Assembly (NCBI GenBank): GCA_947644545.1
Contig: CANRZW010000023.1
Span: forward strand, 1 to 58,400
DNA length: 58,400 nt
Source: an uncultured Lachnospiraceae bacterium
Lineage (GTDB): Bacteria > Bacillota > Clostridia > Lachnospirales > Lachnospiraceae
Direction: 5' to 3'
The notes below the pieces were generated by a model. That model was not told the DNA's origin, made no database searches, and saw only the letters and a program-made list of their open reading frames with translations. Shown in pieces: positions 1 to 8,608 of this stretch (position 1 is its first letter; every line of letters starts with the position of its first letter). A program made the position numbers and the translations under genes.

Positions 1-5
1 TCCAG

Positions 6-91
6 CGGAGAGGGTGGGATTCGAACCCACGCGCCCTTGCGGACAAACGGTTTTCAAGACCGCCTCGTTATGACCACTTCGATACCTCTCC
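6..91 (-). tRNA. tRNA-Ser (anticodon UGA)
   Basis: Serine tRNA read on the minus strand. The acceptor stem GGAGAGG (85-91) pairs with CCTCTCC (7-13), leaving discriminator G at 6. The anticodon loop CTTGAAA gives anticodon TGA, and the T arm contains GGTTCGAATCC. A long variable arm typical of class II tRNAs lies between the anticodon and T arms. CCA is not encoded: the next bases read CTG. Confidence 0.96.
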
Positions 92-297
92 GGGTTTGTT
101 TTGCGCCTACCCTCTCGGTCAGCGCGAAATTTATTCTAGCAAAAATAAATTTCAATGTCAACCTATTTTTTCACAAATTTCAAAAAAATTTTTACAAAGG
201 TCTAAAAGTCCCATTTTTCGCGGATTTTCCGAGGGTCAAACAAAGCATCCCGGACTCATCCGACGCTAATGATATGTTCGGCATATAACTCGAGGTA

Positions 298-1041
298 TTA
301 CTTTCTGCGATCCAAAAAAGCTTCCGCCGTCAGCAGATCCTCCGGCGTGGTGATCTTGATATTTTCATAAGATCCCTCTACCAGTTTCACCGGCAGACCC
401 ATCAAGGTCTCAACTACCATAGCGTCGTCCGTGATCCGGATCCCGTCTGCCGCCAGTCTATCTTTCTTCTGCTGCAGCCTGTCATAGGCTTCCAGAATCA
501 GGGCACCCTCAAACACCTGGGGCGTTTGAATCTGCCAGACTAGGCTTCTGTCCGGCGTCTGTGCCGCAAATCCATCTCTGTCTGCGATCTTGATGGTATC
601 CTTCACCGGCATTCCCGTCACACAGGCCCGAAATCTCTCCACCGCCTCATAATTCCGGCGCAGGATCGCTTCCGTCAGAAACGGTCTGGCACCGTCGTGG
701 ATGAAGAGAAAACCGTCCCGGTTCGGTACCCGCATCCCGTCCTCCGCAATTACCCGCAGCGCCTGATAAACAGAATCATAACGCTCCTTACCGCCGGCTA
801 TGATCCTGTCCACCTTCCGAAAGCCATAACGCTCCACGATCTCATCCTTCACATACATAATATCTTCCACTCCCGTGACCAGAATGCAGTCATCGATCAC
901 GGCAGATTCTTCTACCGCATGCAGCGCATACCAAAGCAGCGGCTTACCGCGCAACAACATATACTGTTTCGCCACATCACTTTTCATCCGGCTTCCGCTT
1001 CCCGCTGCCAGCACGATCGCAGTACATCGCTTCTTCCCCAT
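298..1041 (-). CDS. ispD: 2-C-methyl-D-erythritol 4-phosphate cytidylyltransferase
   Basis: IspD joins CTP and methylerythritol 4-phosphate in the non-mevalonate isoprenoid pathway. The 247-residue length is near normal for the family. The nucleotide-binding loop LAAGSGSRM lies at residues 11-19 with the conserved K-Q-Y just after it, HDGARPF near residue 115 is the other family hallmark, and DTIK and TPQ motifs follow. The ATG at 1041 has an AAGG-type ribosome site. It is the last gene of the leftward tsa/rnz run, starting 18 bases after tsaD, and is probably cotranscribed with it. Confidence 0.96.
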   Translation of the reverse strand: MGKKRCTAIVLAAGSGSRMKSDVAKQYMLLRGKPLLWYALHAVEESAVIDDCILVTGVEDIMYVKDEIVERYGFRKVDRIIAGGKERYDSVYQALRVIAEDGMRVPNRDGFLFIHDGARPFLTEAILRRNYEAVERFRACVTGMPVKDTIKIADRDGFAAQTPDRSLVWQIQTPQVFEGALILEAYDRLQQKKDRLAADGIRITDDAMVVETLMGLPVKLVEGSYENIKITTPEDLLTAEAFLDRRK

Positions 1042-1059
1042 GTCAGACGCCTTTCTTAT

Positions 1060-2106
1060 CTACATTCTCTCCCCCAGTTTCGAGTTTGGCACCGCATTCA
1101 GATCGTAACCATGCCGTACACCGTTTTGATATTCATAATAAGCCGCAGCCCCGATCATCGCGGCATTGTCCGTACACAGAATCGGAGAAGGGTGATAGAA
1201 AGCAATCTCTCTCCTGGCGCAAGCCTCCTCCAATGCTCCTCTGAGCGCCGTATTCGACGCAACGCCGCCCGCTATGGCAAACTTGCGCATACCGCACATT
1301 TCCATGGCCTGCATGGAATGCTCCACCAGCACATCCACCACCGCCTTCTGAAAAGAAGCCGCCACATCCGCCTGACAGACAGGGATCCCTTTCATTTCAC
1401 AGGAATTCAGATAGTTCAAAACCGCCGATTTCAGACCGCTGAAACTGAAATCATAGATGGAATCAGCCACTTTGGCCCGGGGGAATTTGATTGCCTCAGG
1501 ATTACCTTCCCGCGAAACCTTATCGATCTTGGGGCCTCCGGGATATCCCAGACCAATGGCCCGCGCCACCTTGTCAAAAGCCTCTCCCGCGGCATCATCC
1601 CGGGTACGGCCCAGGATCTCATAGGTTCCGTAATCTTTGACCACCACCAGATGAGAGTGCCCGCCCGACACCACCAGGCATACAAAAGGCGGCTCCAGAT
1701 CTTTATTTTCTATATAATTGGCACTGATGTGACCCTCGATATGATGCACTCCGATCAACGGAATGCCGGACGCAAAGCTGATAGCTTTGGCCGCCGAGAC
1801 ACCTACTAACAGCGCGCCTACCAGTCCCGGCCCGTAAGTCACCGCCACGGCGTCCATATCCCGCAGCTCCCTGTCCGCCGTCTTTAACGCCTCATTGATT
1901 ACCTGGTTGATCCGCTCAATATGCTTCCTCGAGGCGATCTCCGGCACCACGCCGCCATACAACGTATGTAAATCTATCTGGGAAGAGATGATATTCGATA
2001 AAACCTCCCTGCCGTTCCTGACAACGGCAACGGCCGTCTCGTCACAGGAGCTTTCTATGGCCAGAATCGTCACATCTTCTTTCCCGCACACTTTTGCTGT
2101 CTGCAT
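1060..2106 (-). CDS. tsaD: tRNA N6-adenosine threonylcarbamoyltransferase TsaD
   Basis: Transfers the threonylcarbamoyl group to A37 of ANN-decoding tRNAs together with TsaB and TsaE, both encoded upstream in the same run. The family signature [12 protein letters not shown] follows the start, HHIEGH supplies the metal-binding histidines, and SGGHSHL and the C-terminal DNAAMIGAA motif fit the ASKHA fold. The frame stays open to 2196, but the start at 2106 is preferred: it has an AAAGGA ribosome site eight bases upstream and gives the usual short leader before the signature. The resulting 348 residues are normal for the family. Confidence 0.95.
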   Translation of the reverse strand: MQTAKVCGKEDVTILAIESSCDETAVAVVRNGREVLSNIISSQIDLHTLYGGVVPEIASRKHIERINQVINEALKTADRELRDMDAVAVTYGPGLVGALLVGVSAAKAISFASGIPLIGVHHIEGHISANYIENKDLEPPFVCLVVSGGHSHLVVVKDYGTYEILGRTRDDAAGEAFDKVARAIGLGYPGGPKIDKVSREGNPEAIKFPRAKVADSIYDFSFSGLKSAVLNYLNSCEMKGIPVCQADVAASFQKAVVDVLVEHSMQAMEMCGMRKFAIAGGVASNTALRGALEEACARREIAFYHPSPILCTDNAAMIGAAAYYEYQNGVRHGYDLNAVPNSKLGERM

Positions 2107-2256
2107 ATCTCTGTCCTTTCTGTCTATAATCACGGTGCCCGAACTTTCTTTGATTATTCCCACTAAATAATGCGGCATCGCGTCCAAACCCGCCACACCG
2201 CATCAATACAACTTCCTGCAAAAACAGACGAAAACCACTCTTTTCAACCTGTCCTC

Positions 2257-2826
2257 TTATTCATTCACCAGATCCCAGCCCAGGATCTTCCAATGTCCCT
2301 CCCCATCCTTGCGCAGAACAAACTGCTCTAAGGAAGGCACATTACCAGCCCCCTGCTTCACATAGAAGTTACAATACAGACGGGCACAGGAATCTTCCTT
2401 TTCCGTAAAAAATTCCACGTCCGTACTGGGAGACACTTCATAACCCACGATAGTATATTTATTTTCCTTCATGCTCACGATCTCGGAGCGCAGGTCCTGC
2501 ATATAATCTTCCTGGGACTTATTGGCGATCAGCTCTTCGTCATACAAAAGCTGAATCTGCTCTGCCAGCTCTTCCAGATCCTCATCCGAATATTCTTCAT
2601 TGTAAAAACACTTCGTGATCTCGGCAAAATATTTCACCACTTCTTTCGGCGTGGGCGGATAATTCCGCGCCAGATCCTTCTGCAGAACCTTCTGTACCGC
2701 CGTTGACTCCACCGTCTCTTCCCCTTTAGACTTGGACTTATGGGAAAGATAAAAAGCAAATCCCCCGATGACTACAACAAGAATCAAACAGGTGACGACT
2801 ATACTGATCACTCCGGAACGTTTCAT
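2257..2826 (-). CDS. Membrane-anchored protein of unknown function (DUF6715-like)
   Basis: A 189-residue protein with one hydrophobic segment at about residues 5-27, short basic residues before it and a charged region after, so it should be anchored with its C-terminal domain outside. The outer part has a helical stretch followed by a compact domain ending in a WKILGWDL-type strand, resembling small lipocalin- or NTF2-like extracytoplasmic domains. I think it belongs to the Lachnospiraceae family called DUF6715, from memory only. ATG at 2826 follows GGAGGAG; the open frame continues upstream to 2964 without a ribosome site. It lies between rnz and tsaD. Confidence 0.8.
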   Translation of the reverse strand: MKRSGVISIVVTCLILVVVIGGFAFYLSHKSKSKGEETVESTAVQKVLQKDLARNYPPTPKEVVKYFAEITKCFYNEEYSDEDLEELAEQIQLLYDEELIANKSQEDYMQDLRSEIVSMKENKYTIVGYEVSPSTDVEFFTEKEDSCARLYCNFYVKQGAGNVPSLEQFVLRKDGEGHWKILGWDLVNE

Positions 2827-2950
2827 ACTTACTCCTCCATTCTTGCCCTGCCTGCGAATTTGATCGCATACACAAATCCGCGTCCGAACTTCTTCGGACA
2901 ATAGATCAAACTTCCTCAAGCGGATTCTTACACTACCCGCTGACCTGCAT

Positions 2951-3862
2951 CTATGCCTCTTCAAACATGAGATCTACGCTTCTGCCGTCCTTAGCGGCCA
3001 CCGCATTGGGAAAAATACTGCGTACCTCGCGCATATATTCCTCGGGACGGGTCAATGACGGGCTGTAATGTGTCAGCCACATCTCTTTCACCTCCGCCCG
3101 CTTCGCCAGCTCCGCCGCCTCATAAAAGGTCATGTGCTTATACTCTCTCGCCTTCTGCTGCTTCTCCGGCTCTCCGTACATACCCTCACAGATAAAAAGA
3201 TCTGCCCCGGCAGCGGCATGCACAATGCTTTCTGTAGGCCTGGTATCCGTACAGTACGTTACTTTCAGGCCCCTGCGCGGTTCTCCCAGCACCATATCCG
3301 GCGTAAGCGTTCCTTGTTCTGTCTCTATTATCTCACCTTTTTGCAGTCGATTCCAGTAGTTTTTCGGAATATTTAACTGTAACGCCCTGTCGACGTCAAA
3401 TCGTCCGATCCGCTCCACTATTATATTATAGCCGTAACAGAGCACATTGTGATTGACTCTGTAAGTCTCGATGCGGAATCCGTCAAAAGCGATGGTCTGC
3501 CAGGCCTCCGTCAGTTCCATGCAGTTTACTTCAAAAGGAAGCTCCGGCGCGATCACGCGCAGAGAGTTGACCACTTTAGTCAGTCCCTTGGGTCCTATGA
3601 GAAGAAGGGGTTCCGTACGCTCAGCATTGCCCATGGTGAGCAGCATCCCCGGCAGGCCGCTGATATGGTCCGCATGGTAATGAGTAAAGCAGATGATATC
3701 GATGGGCTTCGGACTCCATCCCTTTTCCTTCAGGGCGATCTGGGTACCTTCCCCACAGTCGATCAGTATGCCTGTCCCGTTGTACCGCGCCATCATGGAC
3801 GTGAGCCACCGGTAAGGCAGGGGCATCATCCCCCCTGTGCCTAATAAGCAGATATCTAACAT
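2951..3862 (-). CDS. rnz: Ribonuclease Z (tRNase Z, metallo-beta-lactamase fold)
   Basis: Endonuclease that removes 3' trailers from tRNA precursors, especially those lacking an encoded CCA, such as the tRNA-Ser of this window. The metal site THYHADH is near residue 70 (HxHxDH), GTGGMMPLP near the N-terminus and TDTRPT later on are family hallmarks, and the final histidine is in WLTHYSPS. Its 303 residues match the short bacterial form. I chose ATG 3862 (GGGAG five bases upstream) over ATG 3874, which sits directly against an AGGAGG. It belongs to the leftward tsa run. Confidence 0.93.
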   Translation of the reverse strand: MLDICLLGTGGMMPLPYRWLTSMMARYNGTGILIDCGEGTQIALKEKGWSPKPIDIICFTHYHADHISGLPGMLLTMGNAERTEPLLLIGPKGLTKVVNSLRVIAPELPFEVNCMELTEAWQTIAFDGFRIETYRVNHNVLCYGYNIIVERIGRFDVDRALQLNIPKNYWNRLQKGEIIETEQGTLTPDMVLGEPRRGLKVTYCTDTRPTESIVHAAAGADLFICEGMYGEPEKQQKAREYKHMTFYEAAELAKRAEVKEMWLTHYSPSLTRPEEYMREVRSIFPNAVAAKDGRSVDLMFEEA

Positions 3863-3930
3863 GTGTACTCCCATGCCTCCTTCTATTCTGTGGTCCTATG
3901 GAATTATCGGGAAACCGGGAATACCGGAGA

Positions 3931-4179
3931 TCACAACAACTCTTCCCGCTCTCTTGTTTCCACGGGAATCACAAATCCGGCAACCATCTTCTCATAACAT
4001 TCCTCACACAGATCGAAAGTATGACTTGTACCGTCCTTTTTCCCGAAAAAGCCAAAATCATGCGTTATATGAACGCATTCTTCCTTTAAAATTCCATTTT
4101 CTACCAATAATTTTTTACCGCAGCAGTTGCAGACTGCCTCGGTCAACTGTTTTGCTTTCTGCTCTGTATAAACGCGCAT
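3931..4179 (-). CDS. Small CxxC-CxxC protein, probably zinc-binding
   Basis: An 82-residue protein with two cysteine pairs, CNCC near residue 17 and CEEC near residue 58. This spacing is compatible with a single zinc ribbon. Between them is an HDFGFFGKKDGT stretch. A good AGGAGG ribosome site precedes ATG 4179. No enzyme domain is visible and I cannot assign a function. It sits between rimI and rnz in the leftward run, where similar small cysteine-pair proteins are common in Clostridia. Confidence 0.75.
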   Translation of the reverse strand: MRVYTEQKAKQLTEAVCNCCGKKLLVENGILKEECVHITHDFGFFGKKDGTSHTFDLCEECYEKMVAGFVIPVETREREELL

Positions 4180-4197
4180 GAGAAACCTCCTATCGAG

Positions 4198-4311
4198 TCA
4201 CAATTCTTCTACCGTTCCATAGTGAACGACATCGGCAATTTCGCATTCGATCCCGCAAAACTTTCGTATATGGTTTTGGCAGGAATCGGAAACGGAAATT
4301 TGCCCCGTCAT
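4198..4311 (-). CDS. Possible 37-residue ORF between rimI and the zinc-ribbon gene
   Basis: An uninterrupted reading of 37 codons from ATG 4311 to a TGA at 4198-4200, ending 19 bases before the start of the zinc-ribbon gene. Composition is protein-like and includes two cysteines, but no clear Shine-Dalgarno sequence precedes it and I recognise no family. It fills most of the 195-base gap and may be chance. Confidence 0.22.
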   Translation of the reverse strand: MTGQISVSDSCQNHIRKFCGIECEIADVVHYGTVEEL

Positions 4312-4374
4312 CAACTATAGCTCATTGTATCAGACAAAACGCGTCACAACAGTGGTAATTGTTCCATGCCGTTC

Positions 4375-4809
4375 CTATCTCTTCCAGAAGATCAGCGCGT
4401 CCTCCGCCGGTTTCTCATAGAATCCGGGGCGGATTCCCGCCGACTCGAATCCGAGCTTCTCATACACATGGATGGCGGCGGCATTGCTGACCCGCACTTC
4501 CAGTGTATAGGCCGTCAGTCCTTCTTTGTCTCCCTCCGTCATCAGATGCCTCAGCATGGCGGTTCCGATCCCTTTGTTTCTGGCCTCCGGCGCGATAACC
4601 ACATTGGTGATATTCCCCTCCCCCGCGATCATCAGGACACCGCATCCACCCAGGAGCCGGCCCTCCTCCTCCGCCACGTAATATCTGGCATCCTCCTTAC
4701 CGATCATCTCCAGGAAGGAATCTGCCGACCAGGGCATGGAAAAGGTTTCTTCTTCCAGCCTGCTGATAAAAGGGACATCCCCGGGGGTCATTCTTCTATA
4801 GATAACCAT
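4375..4809 (-). CDS. rimI: Ribosomal protein S18-alanine N-acetyltransferase (GNAT)
   Basis: GNAT-fold enzyme of 144 residues, the normal length for RimI. The acetyl-CoA loop is NKGIGTAM near residue 83, the N-terminal half carries the conserved FSMPWS segment typical of RimI, and YEKLGF closes the fold. RimI is commonly encoded beside tsaB and tsaE in Firmicutes, as here, which supports the assignment over a generic acetyltransferase. AGGAG lies seven bases upstream of ATG 4809. A gap of 143 bases separates it from tsaB. Confidence 0.9.
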   Translation of the reverse strand: MVIYRRMTPGDVPFISRLEEETFSMPWSADSFLEMIGKEDARYYVAEEEGRLLGGCGVLMIAGEGNITNVVIAPEARNKGIGTAMLRHLMTEGDKEGLTAYTLEVRVSNAAAIHVYEKLGFESAGIRPGFYEKPAEDALIFWKR

Positions 4810-4952
4810 GTATGTTCTCCTGCTGTCCTGTCATCTTATATTTCTATTTCCTTTTCTTACAGCTCTAACAGCTTTAATCTCAACGCCAATGAAACGCTCC
4901 TCACCTTGCAGCACGTTCGCGCGCAGTACACAGCTATGCTCCTTCCGAGCCG

Positions 4953-5750
4953 TCAAAAGCGTTCTGCTCTCTCCCGCTCCGCCTGAGAAAGCCGCAGATA
5001 CTCCGGAACATGTTCTGCACCGCTCACGGCCCTGCCCTGTGCGTAATAAATGCTTCCCAGAGCAGCTATACATGCGGCCGACTGCCTGTTGCGATGCGCC
5101 GGCGCCAACAGATAAGGAACCTGTAATACTTCTTCCATCCTGTCACGGAAAACAGGAATCCCGTCTCCCACGAAAATGACTTTCCTGCCGATGCGATTAA
5201 TCTCCTGTGCGATCTCGTCAAAAGAAACCGCGCATTGTTCTTTTACGACATGCATGTCATATCTACCTTTTACCGATTCTGACATTCCCATCTCTTCATT
5301 ATCCGGAGATGACACTTCTGTCATAACATCCGCCGCATCTGCTGCGCGCACACAAGACCGGTGACGAAATTCATAAAGCCCCGTATAGACCTGATTCCTT
5401 CTGGCATCCATGATCGGACACACCAGGGCATCCGTACCGTACATCTGATATGCAAGCCCTTCCAGAGTCGGCACCGGAATGATCGGTTTCTCCATGGCAA
5501 AAGCAAGCCCCTTAGCCGTAGCGGAACCGATCCGCAGCCCGGTAAAAGAACCTGGCCCGGCCGCCACCGCGATGGCATCCACCGTATCCATATCAAGGTC
5601 CACCATCCGTCTGATCTCCTCCAACATGGGAAGCAGTGTCTGAGAATGCGTCTTCTTATATTGTATGGTATATTCCGCGATCAGATTATCGTCTTCCGTA
5701 AGCGCCACGGAAACCACAAGCCCGGAACTGTCCAATGCCAGTATCTTCAC
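4953..5750 (-). CDS. tsaB: tRNA threonylcarbamoyladenosine biosynthesis protein TsaB
   Basis: Scaffold partner of TsaD in t6A formation. The N-terminus ILALDSSG and the segment AAGPGSFTGLRIG near residue 63 are diagnostic, followed by MDARRNQVY. Length is 265 residues, slightly above the usual 220-240; an acidic, low-conservation insertion around residues 140-175 explains it. The start is GTG at 5750 with GAGGA upstream. It lies between tsaE and rimI, consistent with one transcript encoding the t6A machinery. Confidence 0.94.
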   Translation of the reverse strand: MKILALDSSGLVVSVALTEDDNLIAEYTIQYKKTHSQTLLPMLEEIRRMVDLDMDTVDAIAVAAGPGSFTGLRIGSATAKGLAFAMEKPIIPVPTLEGLAYQMYGTDALVCPIMDARRNQVYTGLYEFRHRSCVRAADAADVMTEVSSPDNEEMGMSESVKGRYDMHVVKEQCAVSFDEIAQEINRIGRKVIFVGDGIPVFRDRMEEVLQVPYLLAPAHRNRQSAACIAALGSIYYAQGRAVSGAEHVPEYLRLSQAERERAERF

Positions 5751-5843
5751 AAAATTCCTCCATTCTTACCTTTGCATGACTCTTGCCGGTTACCCCTGCA
5801 GGATCTATATACTGGCAGACGTATTGCCGACACAATGAAAGTC

Positions 5844-6335
5844 TTAGCTTTCGGATTTACCGCCTCCGGCATCATGCGTACCGCAGACCGGCATGGAATG
5901 TTCTTCTATCGTGATCCTTCGATAGTCAAAGCCCTTGCTCAGATCTTTCTCAATGGTGATCTGTCGATATTCCCGGGGCAGAATCTCCTCGATCAGATTC
6001 GCCCACTCGATCAGGCAGACGCCCTCGCCGTAGAAGCAGTCCTCATACCCGATCTCTTCCATCTCCTCCACATCACCGATCCGATACACGTCAAAATGAT
6101 AAAAAGGCAGACGCCCTTCCTCATAAATCTGCACGATCGTAAACGTAGGGCTGCTCACCGGCTCCTCTATGCCGAGTCCGGCGGCGACTCCCTGAGTCAA
6201 TACAGTCTTACCCACTCCCAGATCCCCGATCAGGGTGTAGACCTCTCCCGCCTTCGCCTGCTGCCCGATCTGCCTGCCAAACGCAAAAGTCTCTTCCGCG
6301 CTGTATGTCTCTGTCATCTTCATCAATCTTGTCAT
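5844..6335 (-). CDS. tsaE: tRNA threonylcarbamoyladenosine biosynthesis ATPase TsaE
   Basis: P-loop ATPase that cycles the TsaBD complex. The Walker A motif GDLGVGKT is near residue 38, SSPTFTIV and YHFDVYRI are further hallmarks, and LIEWANLI comes towards the end. The ATG at 6335 shares a TGATG with the stop of the upstream YcxB-like gene, implying translational coupling. The C-terminus is about 15 residues longer than average. A TTG at 6338 would be an alternative start, but no ribosome site favours it. Confidence 0.94.
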   Translation of the reverse strand: MTRLMKMTETYSAEETFAFGRQIGQQAKAGEVYTLIGDLGVGKTVLTQGVAAGLGIEEPVSSPTFTIVQIYEEGRLPFYHFDVYRIGDVEEMEEIGYEDCFYGEGVCLIEWANLIEEILPREYRQITIEKDLSKGFDYRRITIEEHSMPVCGTHDAGGGKSES

Positions 6336-6814
6336 CAACCTCTGATCTTTACTTTCTTCGGCGGCATATGCGTCGAAATAATCTCGATCACTTTATATCT
6401 GTTCTCACCCAGATCCTGCTTCGGGAAAATACAGGCATTGGTGCGCGTCGTATACACTATGATGCTGCGGGATGTGGACACCGCCTTGTACATATCGTCC
6501 CACCCCATCTTCTCCGCCGTCTCATCCTGGGAAACCTCGATGCCCTCATCCGTCAGGCGGTAATGCAGCGGCTTCTTGAAAGCCGGCGTATTCAATGCCT
6601 GCTGCTTCGATTTGATAAAAAGCGTCCAGGGCAGATACAGCAGGATCACCACACCGATGATCAGACAGATCGGCTGCCGGTTGGAAGCAAAAAGCATCAG
6701 CATCAACACCCCCACCAAAGAACCCATCAACCCCGACAGGCTGCTGTAGGTATGACGCAGCATATAATCATATAAAATATTGGAAGTTATCTTCACGTCA
6801 AATTCTAATTCCAT
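6335..6814 (-). CDS. YcxB-like membrane protein
   Basis: A 159-residue protein with two adjacent transmembrane segments at about residues 28-62 (rich in L, M and V), followed by a cytosolic domain with LTDEGIEV and W-D-D-M-Y-K motifs seen in YcxB-like C-terminal domains. Function is unknown. ATG 6814 has AGAGG upstream. It is the first gene of the leftward t6A/rnz/ispD run, just downstream of a terminator at 6893-6923, and overlaps tsaE by one base. Confidence 0.82.
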   Translation of the reverse strand: MELEFDVKITSNILYDYMLRHTYSSLSGLMGSLVGVLMLMLFASNRQPICLIIGVVILLYLPWTLFIKSKQQALNTPAFKKPLHYRLTDEGIEVSQDETAEKMGWDDMYKAVSTSRSIIVYTTRTNACIFPKQDLGENRYKVIEIISTHMPPKKVKIRG

Positions 6815-6892
6815 GACAATACCTCTATCAAAATGCAAACCTGTAGAATGACAATCCCGGCCTCGCTGTGATCAAGACCGCATCCTTCCCAT

Positions 6893-6923
6893 AAGAAAAC
6901 ACCTACATTGTAGGTGCTTTCTT
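6893..6923. terminator. Bidirectional rho-independent terminator
   Basis: Perfect stem CACCTAC/GTAGGTG around a three-base loop (ATT on the plus strand), flanked by A-rich and T-rich arms (AAGAAAA and CTTTCTT) that extend the pairing. Read leftwards the stem is followed by TTTTCTT, so it should end transcripts of the lipoprotein gene at 7045-7698 and insulate the following t6A operon. Confidence 0.88.
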
Positions 6924-7044
6924 CACTTATATTCTATTATACAAATTTTCACGTAAAGTTCAAGTAAAAAGCACAACGAGTCACGGAAATCCATTTTCCA
7001 TGTTGCTGCTTTGCCGGATTCTCGGTAAAAGCGGTCTCTGCCGC

Positions 7045-7698
7045 TCAATAATTGATCCCGCTGATGCCCAGTCTGCCTTCCTGCACACCGAAGGTAATAC
7101 TCGGCGCATCGTCCCCATCATAAAGGGTGAAACCCGCCATACTGGGACTTAAACTCTTTTCATCGGCACCGGCAATCGACTTAACCATCTCCTCTGTAAA
7201 AAGCTTCTCTGCTCCCAGGGCGATAAAATCTTCCCGCGTTTCCACGACCATACCTTCTTCTGTCAGTCCTACATACACCGGGAATGTGGTCAGATCCGCC
7301 AGTTTCTCTATGTCCTTGCCGGCAACCGCTTCTTTGATCTTCCCGCCGAAATCCGCCGCCGTATTGGTATCCACGGCGAAGTTGTCCTCGTACGTGCCCT
7401 CTGCCGTCTCTTCCGAATCCGCCGTATCTGCCGTTCCTTCGGCGTCTGCAGATTCTTCTTCCGACGTCTGTGCTGCCGCATCTGCCGTATCCTCTTCCGG
7501 TGTCTGTGCTGCTGCATCCGCCGTATCTTCTTCCGGTGTCTGTGCTGCCGCATCTGCCGTTCCTTCTTCTGCGTTTTCGTTCTCCTGGACCACACTGTCC
7601 TCATATACCACGTTTTCTAACGGATCCTTCTTCTGTCCACATCCTGCCATTGTCAGCATCACTGCCGTTACAACCCATAAAACCAGTCTTTTTTTCAT
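7045..7698 (-). CDS. Lipoprotein with acidic 12-residue tandem repeats
   Basis: A signal peptide with lipobox (MAGC, cysteine at residue 20) marks a lipid-anchored surface protein of 217 residues. Residues 47-82 hold three copies of a 12-residue unit beginning TADAAAQTPEED, and the acidic Thr/Ala/Glu linker continues to about 105. The folded C-terminal domain (about 107-217) resembles small Firmicute lipoprotein domains that follow a disordered linker; I cannot name it. ATG 7698 has GAGGAAAG upstream. It lies downstream of the sigma/anti-sigma pair in the same direction and may be in that regulon. Confidence 0.85.
   Translation of the reverse strand: MKKRLVLWVVTAVMLTMAGCGQKKDPLENVVYEDSVVQENENAEEGTADAAAQTPEEDTADAAAQTPEEDTADAAAQTSEEESADAEGTADTADSEETAEGTYEDNFAVDTNTAADFGGKIKEAVAGKDIEKLADLTTFPVYVGLTEEGMVVETREDFIALGAEKLFTEEMVKSIAGADEKSLSPSMAGFTLYDGDDAPSITFGVQEGRLGISGINY
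7453..7560 (-). repeat. Three tandem 36-bp repeats in the lipoprotein linker
   Basis: Three consecutive 36-bp units encode the 12-residue repeat at residues 47-82 of the lipoprotein. The first two encode identical peptides and the third has diverged (SEEE in place of PEED). Unit number changes would keep the frame, so the linker length is likely to vary between strains. Confidence 0.85.
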
Positions 7699-7759
7699 AA
7701 TCGCTTTCCTCTTTCTCCTATACCTGTTATTTCTCTACATCTGTTATTTCTCCGGCCGA

Positions 7760-8608
7760 TCACCAGTCTTCTTTCCGGATCTCAAATTCCAGCTGTCCTT
7801 CGGCCCCCGGTGCGATCTCATATTTCTCCAGAACCACGACCGGTTCCTGATTCCGGTTCATATAGAACTTCGTACTGTCGTCAATCCCTTTCCATCGATC
7901 CGGCCAGTAATTTGTTCCCTCTTCCGCCTGCCTCTGCTTGATCTGGGTGAGGATGCTGCGCCTGACAATACCGGCGTAGTCATCCCCCAGAATATCATGA
8001 AGCGTTATCCACTTACCCGTTTCCATATCCAGGTTATAATATCTCTCCTCGCTGTATGCGCTGACCCAGCTCTCTGCACCCTTTACCGTCAAAGACAAAT
8101 ATCTGTCGGTCTGGGCCTTCACCTCGTACCACACCTTGATCGTGATCTCGTGCTCCTCCCATTCCTCCCTGGTGCCGCCGGTATCCAGAAAGGCCTGCCT
8201 ATACTCTTTGGCTCTGCCTTCCGCCTCTTTTGCATACTGTTCACAGAACGCGTAAATATCTTCGTTGATCTCTTTTTCCAGACCTTGCAGATCTTCGGCG
8301 ATCATCTCAACGCTGGGAATATCCACGGAAATCTTCAGATCTTCCGTTTCCGTCTCATAGGAACGAATCGTGAAAATTCTTGCCAGTGTGCCAATTACCG
8401 GGATGTCATTCATCTCTCTGGCAAAAACTTCGCTGGTGTTCAGTCCCGTCACAAACAGGACTATAACCATGGCCGCCGCGGAGGCAATTCTCCTTTTCAG
8501 CAGAGAAAAACGGCGTTTCTTCTCCGCGCGTTCCACTTCCAGCGCAACCCGCTCTGACAGTTCCTGCGGAATCGGGATATCATGATATTCTCGTTTTGCC
8601 TCTGTCAT
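7760..8608 (-). CDS. RsiV-like anti-sigma factor with DUF3298-type domain
   Basis: A cytoplasmic N-terminal segment (about residues 1-40) is followed by one transmembrane helix (about 43-62) and an extracytoplasmic region with the YYNLDMETGKWITLHDIL pattern of DUF3298 domains. This is the layout of RsiV, which in Bacillus holds an ECF sigma factor and is released by proteolysis after sensing lysozyme. The ATG at 8608 overlaps the sigma-factor stop as ATGA, so the two are translationally coupled. Whether this protein senses lysozyme cannot be told from sequence. Length 282 residues. Confidence 0.88.
   Translation of the reverse strand: MTEAKREYHDIPIPQELSERVALEVERAEKKRRFSLLKRRIASAAAMVIVLFVTGLNTSEVFAREMNDIPVIGTLARIFTIRSYETETEDLKISVDIPSVEMIAEDLQGLEKEINEDIYAFCEQYAKEAEGRAKEYRQAFLDTGGTREEWEEHEITIKVWYEVKAQTDRYLSLTVKGAESWVSAYSEERYYNLDMETGKWITLHDILGDDYAGIVRRSILTQIKQRQAEEGTNYWPDRWKGIDDSTKFYMNRNQEPVVVLEKYEIAPGAEGQLEFEIRKEDW

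Noticed and set aside
697..1809. Long plus-strand open frame of 370 codons over ispD and tsaD
   Set aside because: It lies opposite two firmly identified genes, has a low-complexity His/Arg-rich product and no ribosome site; an antisense by-product of GC-rich codon use.
5361..6563. Plus-strand open frame of 400 codons over tsaB, tsaE and the YcxB-like gene
   Set aside because: Antisense to three recognised genes, with His/Arg-rich translation and no start signals.
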